Source: Planctomycetota bacterium
Lineage (GTDB): Bacteria; Planctomycetota; Phycisphaerae; WQYP01
Assembly (NCBI GenBank): GCA_021838985.1
Contig: JAKCCC010000183.1
Span: 1-5,219, forward strand
Direction: 5' to 3'
DNA: 5,219 bases
The notes beneath the pieces were generated by a model, which did no database searches, had not been told where the DNA came from, and saw only the letters and a list, made by a program, of their open reading frames with translations. The position numbers and the translations under genes are program-made. Positions 5,181 through 5,219 of this stretch are shown here, piece after piece; position 1 is the first letter of the stretch, and every line of letters starts with the position of its first letter.

Positions 5181-5219
5181 AATTTTCCTGTCCTGGACTT
5201 CTACCAGCGGACCGAAGCG

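Larger units (their letters stand above)
4675..5219. other. Non-coding tail after the operon, no convincing gene
   Basis: No open frame here resembles a known protein or has a good start with sustained coding character. The left half (to about 4910) is GC-rich and full of inverted repeats. The right half is richer in A/T, especially 5013-5026 and 5175-5190. Contents described separately are a possible folded RNA with competing helices (4691-4823), a terminator-like hairpin (5067-5087) and promoter-like boxes (5152-5180). A 15-bp near-perfect palindrome, GGCCTGG-C-CCAGGCC, lies at 4891-4905 and could be a protein-binding site or a short hairpin. A nine-codon frame starts at 4826 behind a strong GGAGG. 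I recognise no tRNA or named riboswitch. Confidence 0.7.

Noticed and set aside
4675..5219. tRNA, CRISPR repeats, insertion sequence ends or a known riboswitch in the tail
   Set aside because: I found no T-loop GTTCGA-type motif in a cloverleaf context, no direct-repeat array, no transposase remnant, and no cobalamin, TPP, glycine or SAM riboswitch core.

Overview
This is a GC-rich bacterial chromosomal segment. All five recognisable genes lie on the + strand and are packed tightly. Gaps are 12, 4 and 34 nt, followed by a 17-nt overlap, so the array looks like one operon running from the left edge to about 4674. The last ~545 bases carry no convincing gene. No ribosomal RNA, tRNA, CRISPR array, insertion sequence or phage gene is visible. 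The phylum cannot be fixed from sequence alone. The SucD wording (for example 'GAFHTAAC' near the N-terminus and '[19 protein letters not shown]') reminded me of Planctomycetota or other PVC-type bacteria, but that is a weak impression from memory.

Layout: (1) 1-972 is the C-terminal five-sixths of succinyl-CoA ligase beta subunit (sucC), cut by the window start. (2) 985-1884 is the complete alpha subunit (sucD). (3) 1889-2773 is an Fpg/Nei-family DNA glycosylase-like protein. Its DNA-binding half (H2TH and zinc finger) is intact, but the catalytic N-terminus is altered: the N-terminal proline is absent, and the catalytic glutamate and lysine positions are changed. (4) 2808-3632 is a classical short-chain dehydrogenase/reductase with all catalytic residues. 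(5) 3616-4674 is a membrane-anchored or exported endonuclease/exonuclease/phosphatase (EEP)-fold protein, in which the usual metal-binding Glu of the 'QE' motif is Ala. (6) 4675-5219 is non-coding. It holds a cluster of possible RNA helices with two competing pairings next to a strong ribosome-binding site, a hairpin plus T-run that looks like a terminator, and a promoter-like pair of boxes near the right edge.

How the genes work together: SucC and SucD form the TCA-cycle enzyme that interconverts succinyl-CoA and succinate with substrate-level nucleotide phosphorylation. The three downstream genes have no obvious link to that reaction and probably ride on the same transcript. The points most worth a second look are the two nucleic-acid-enzyme-like proteins that have each lost canonical catalytic residues within one operon, and the structured stretch after the last gene.
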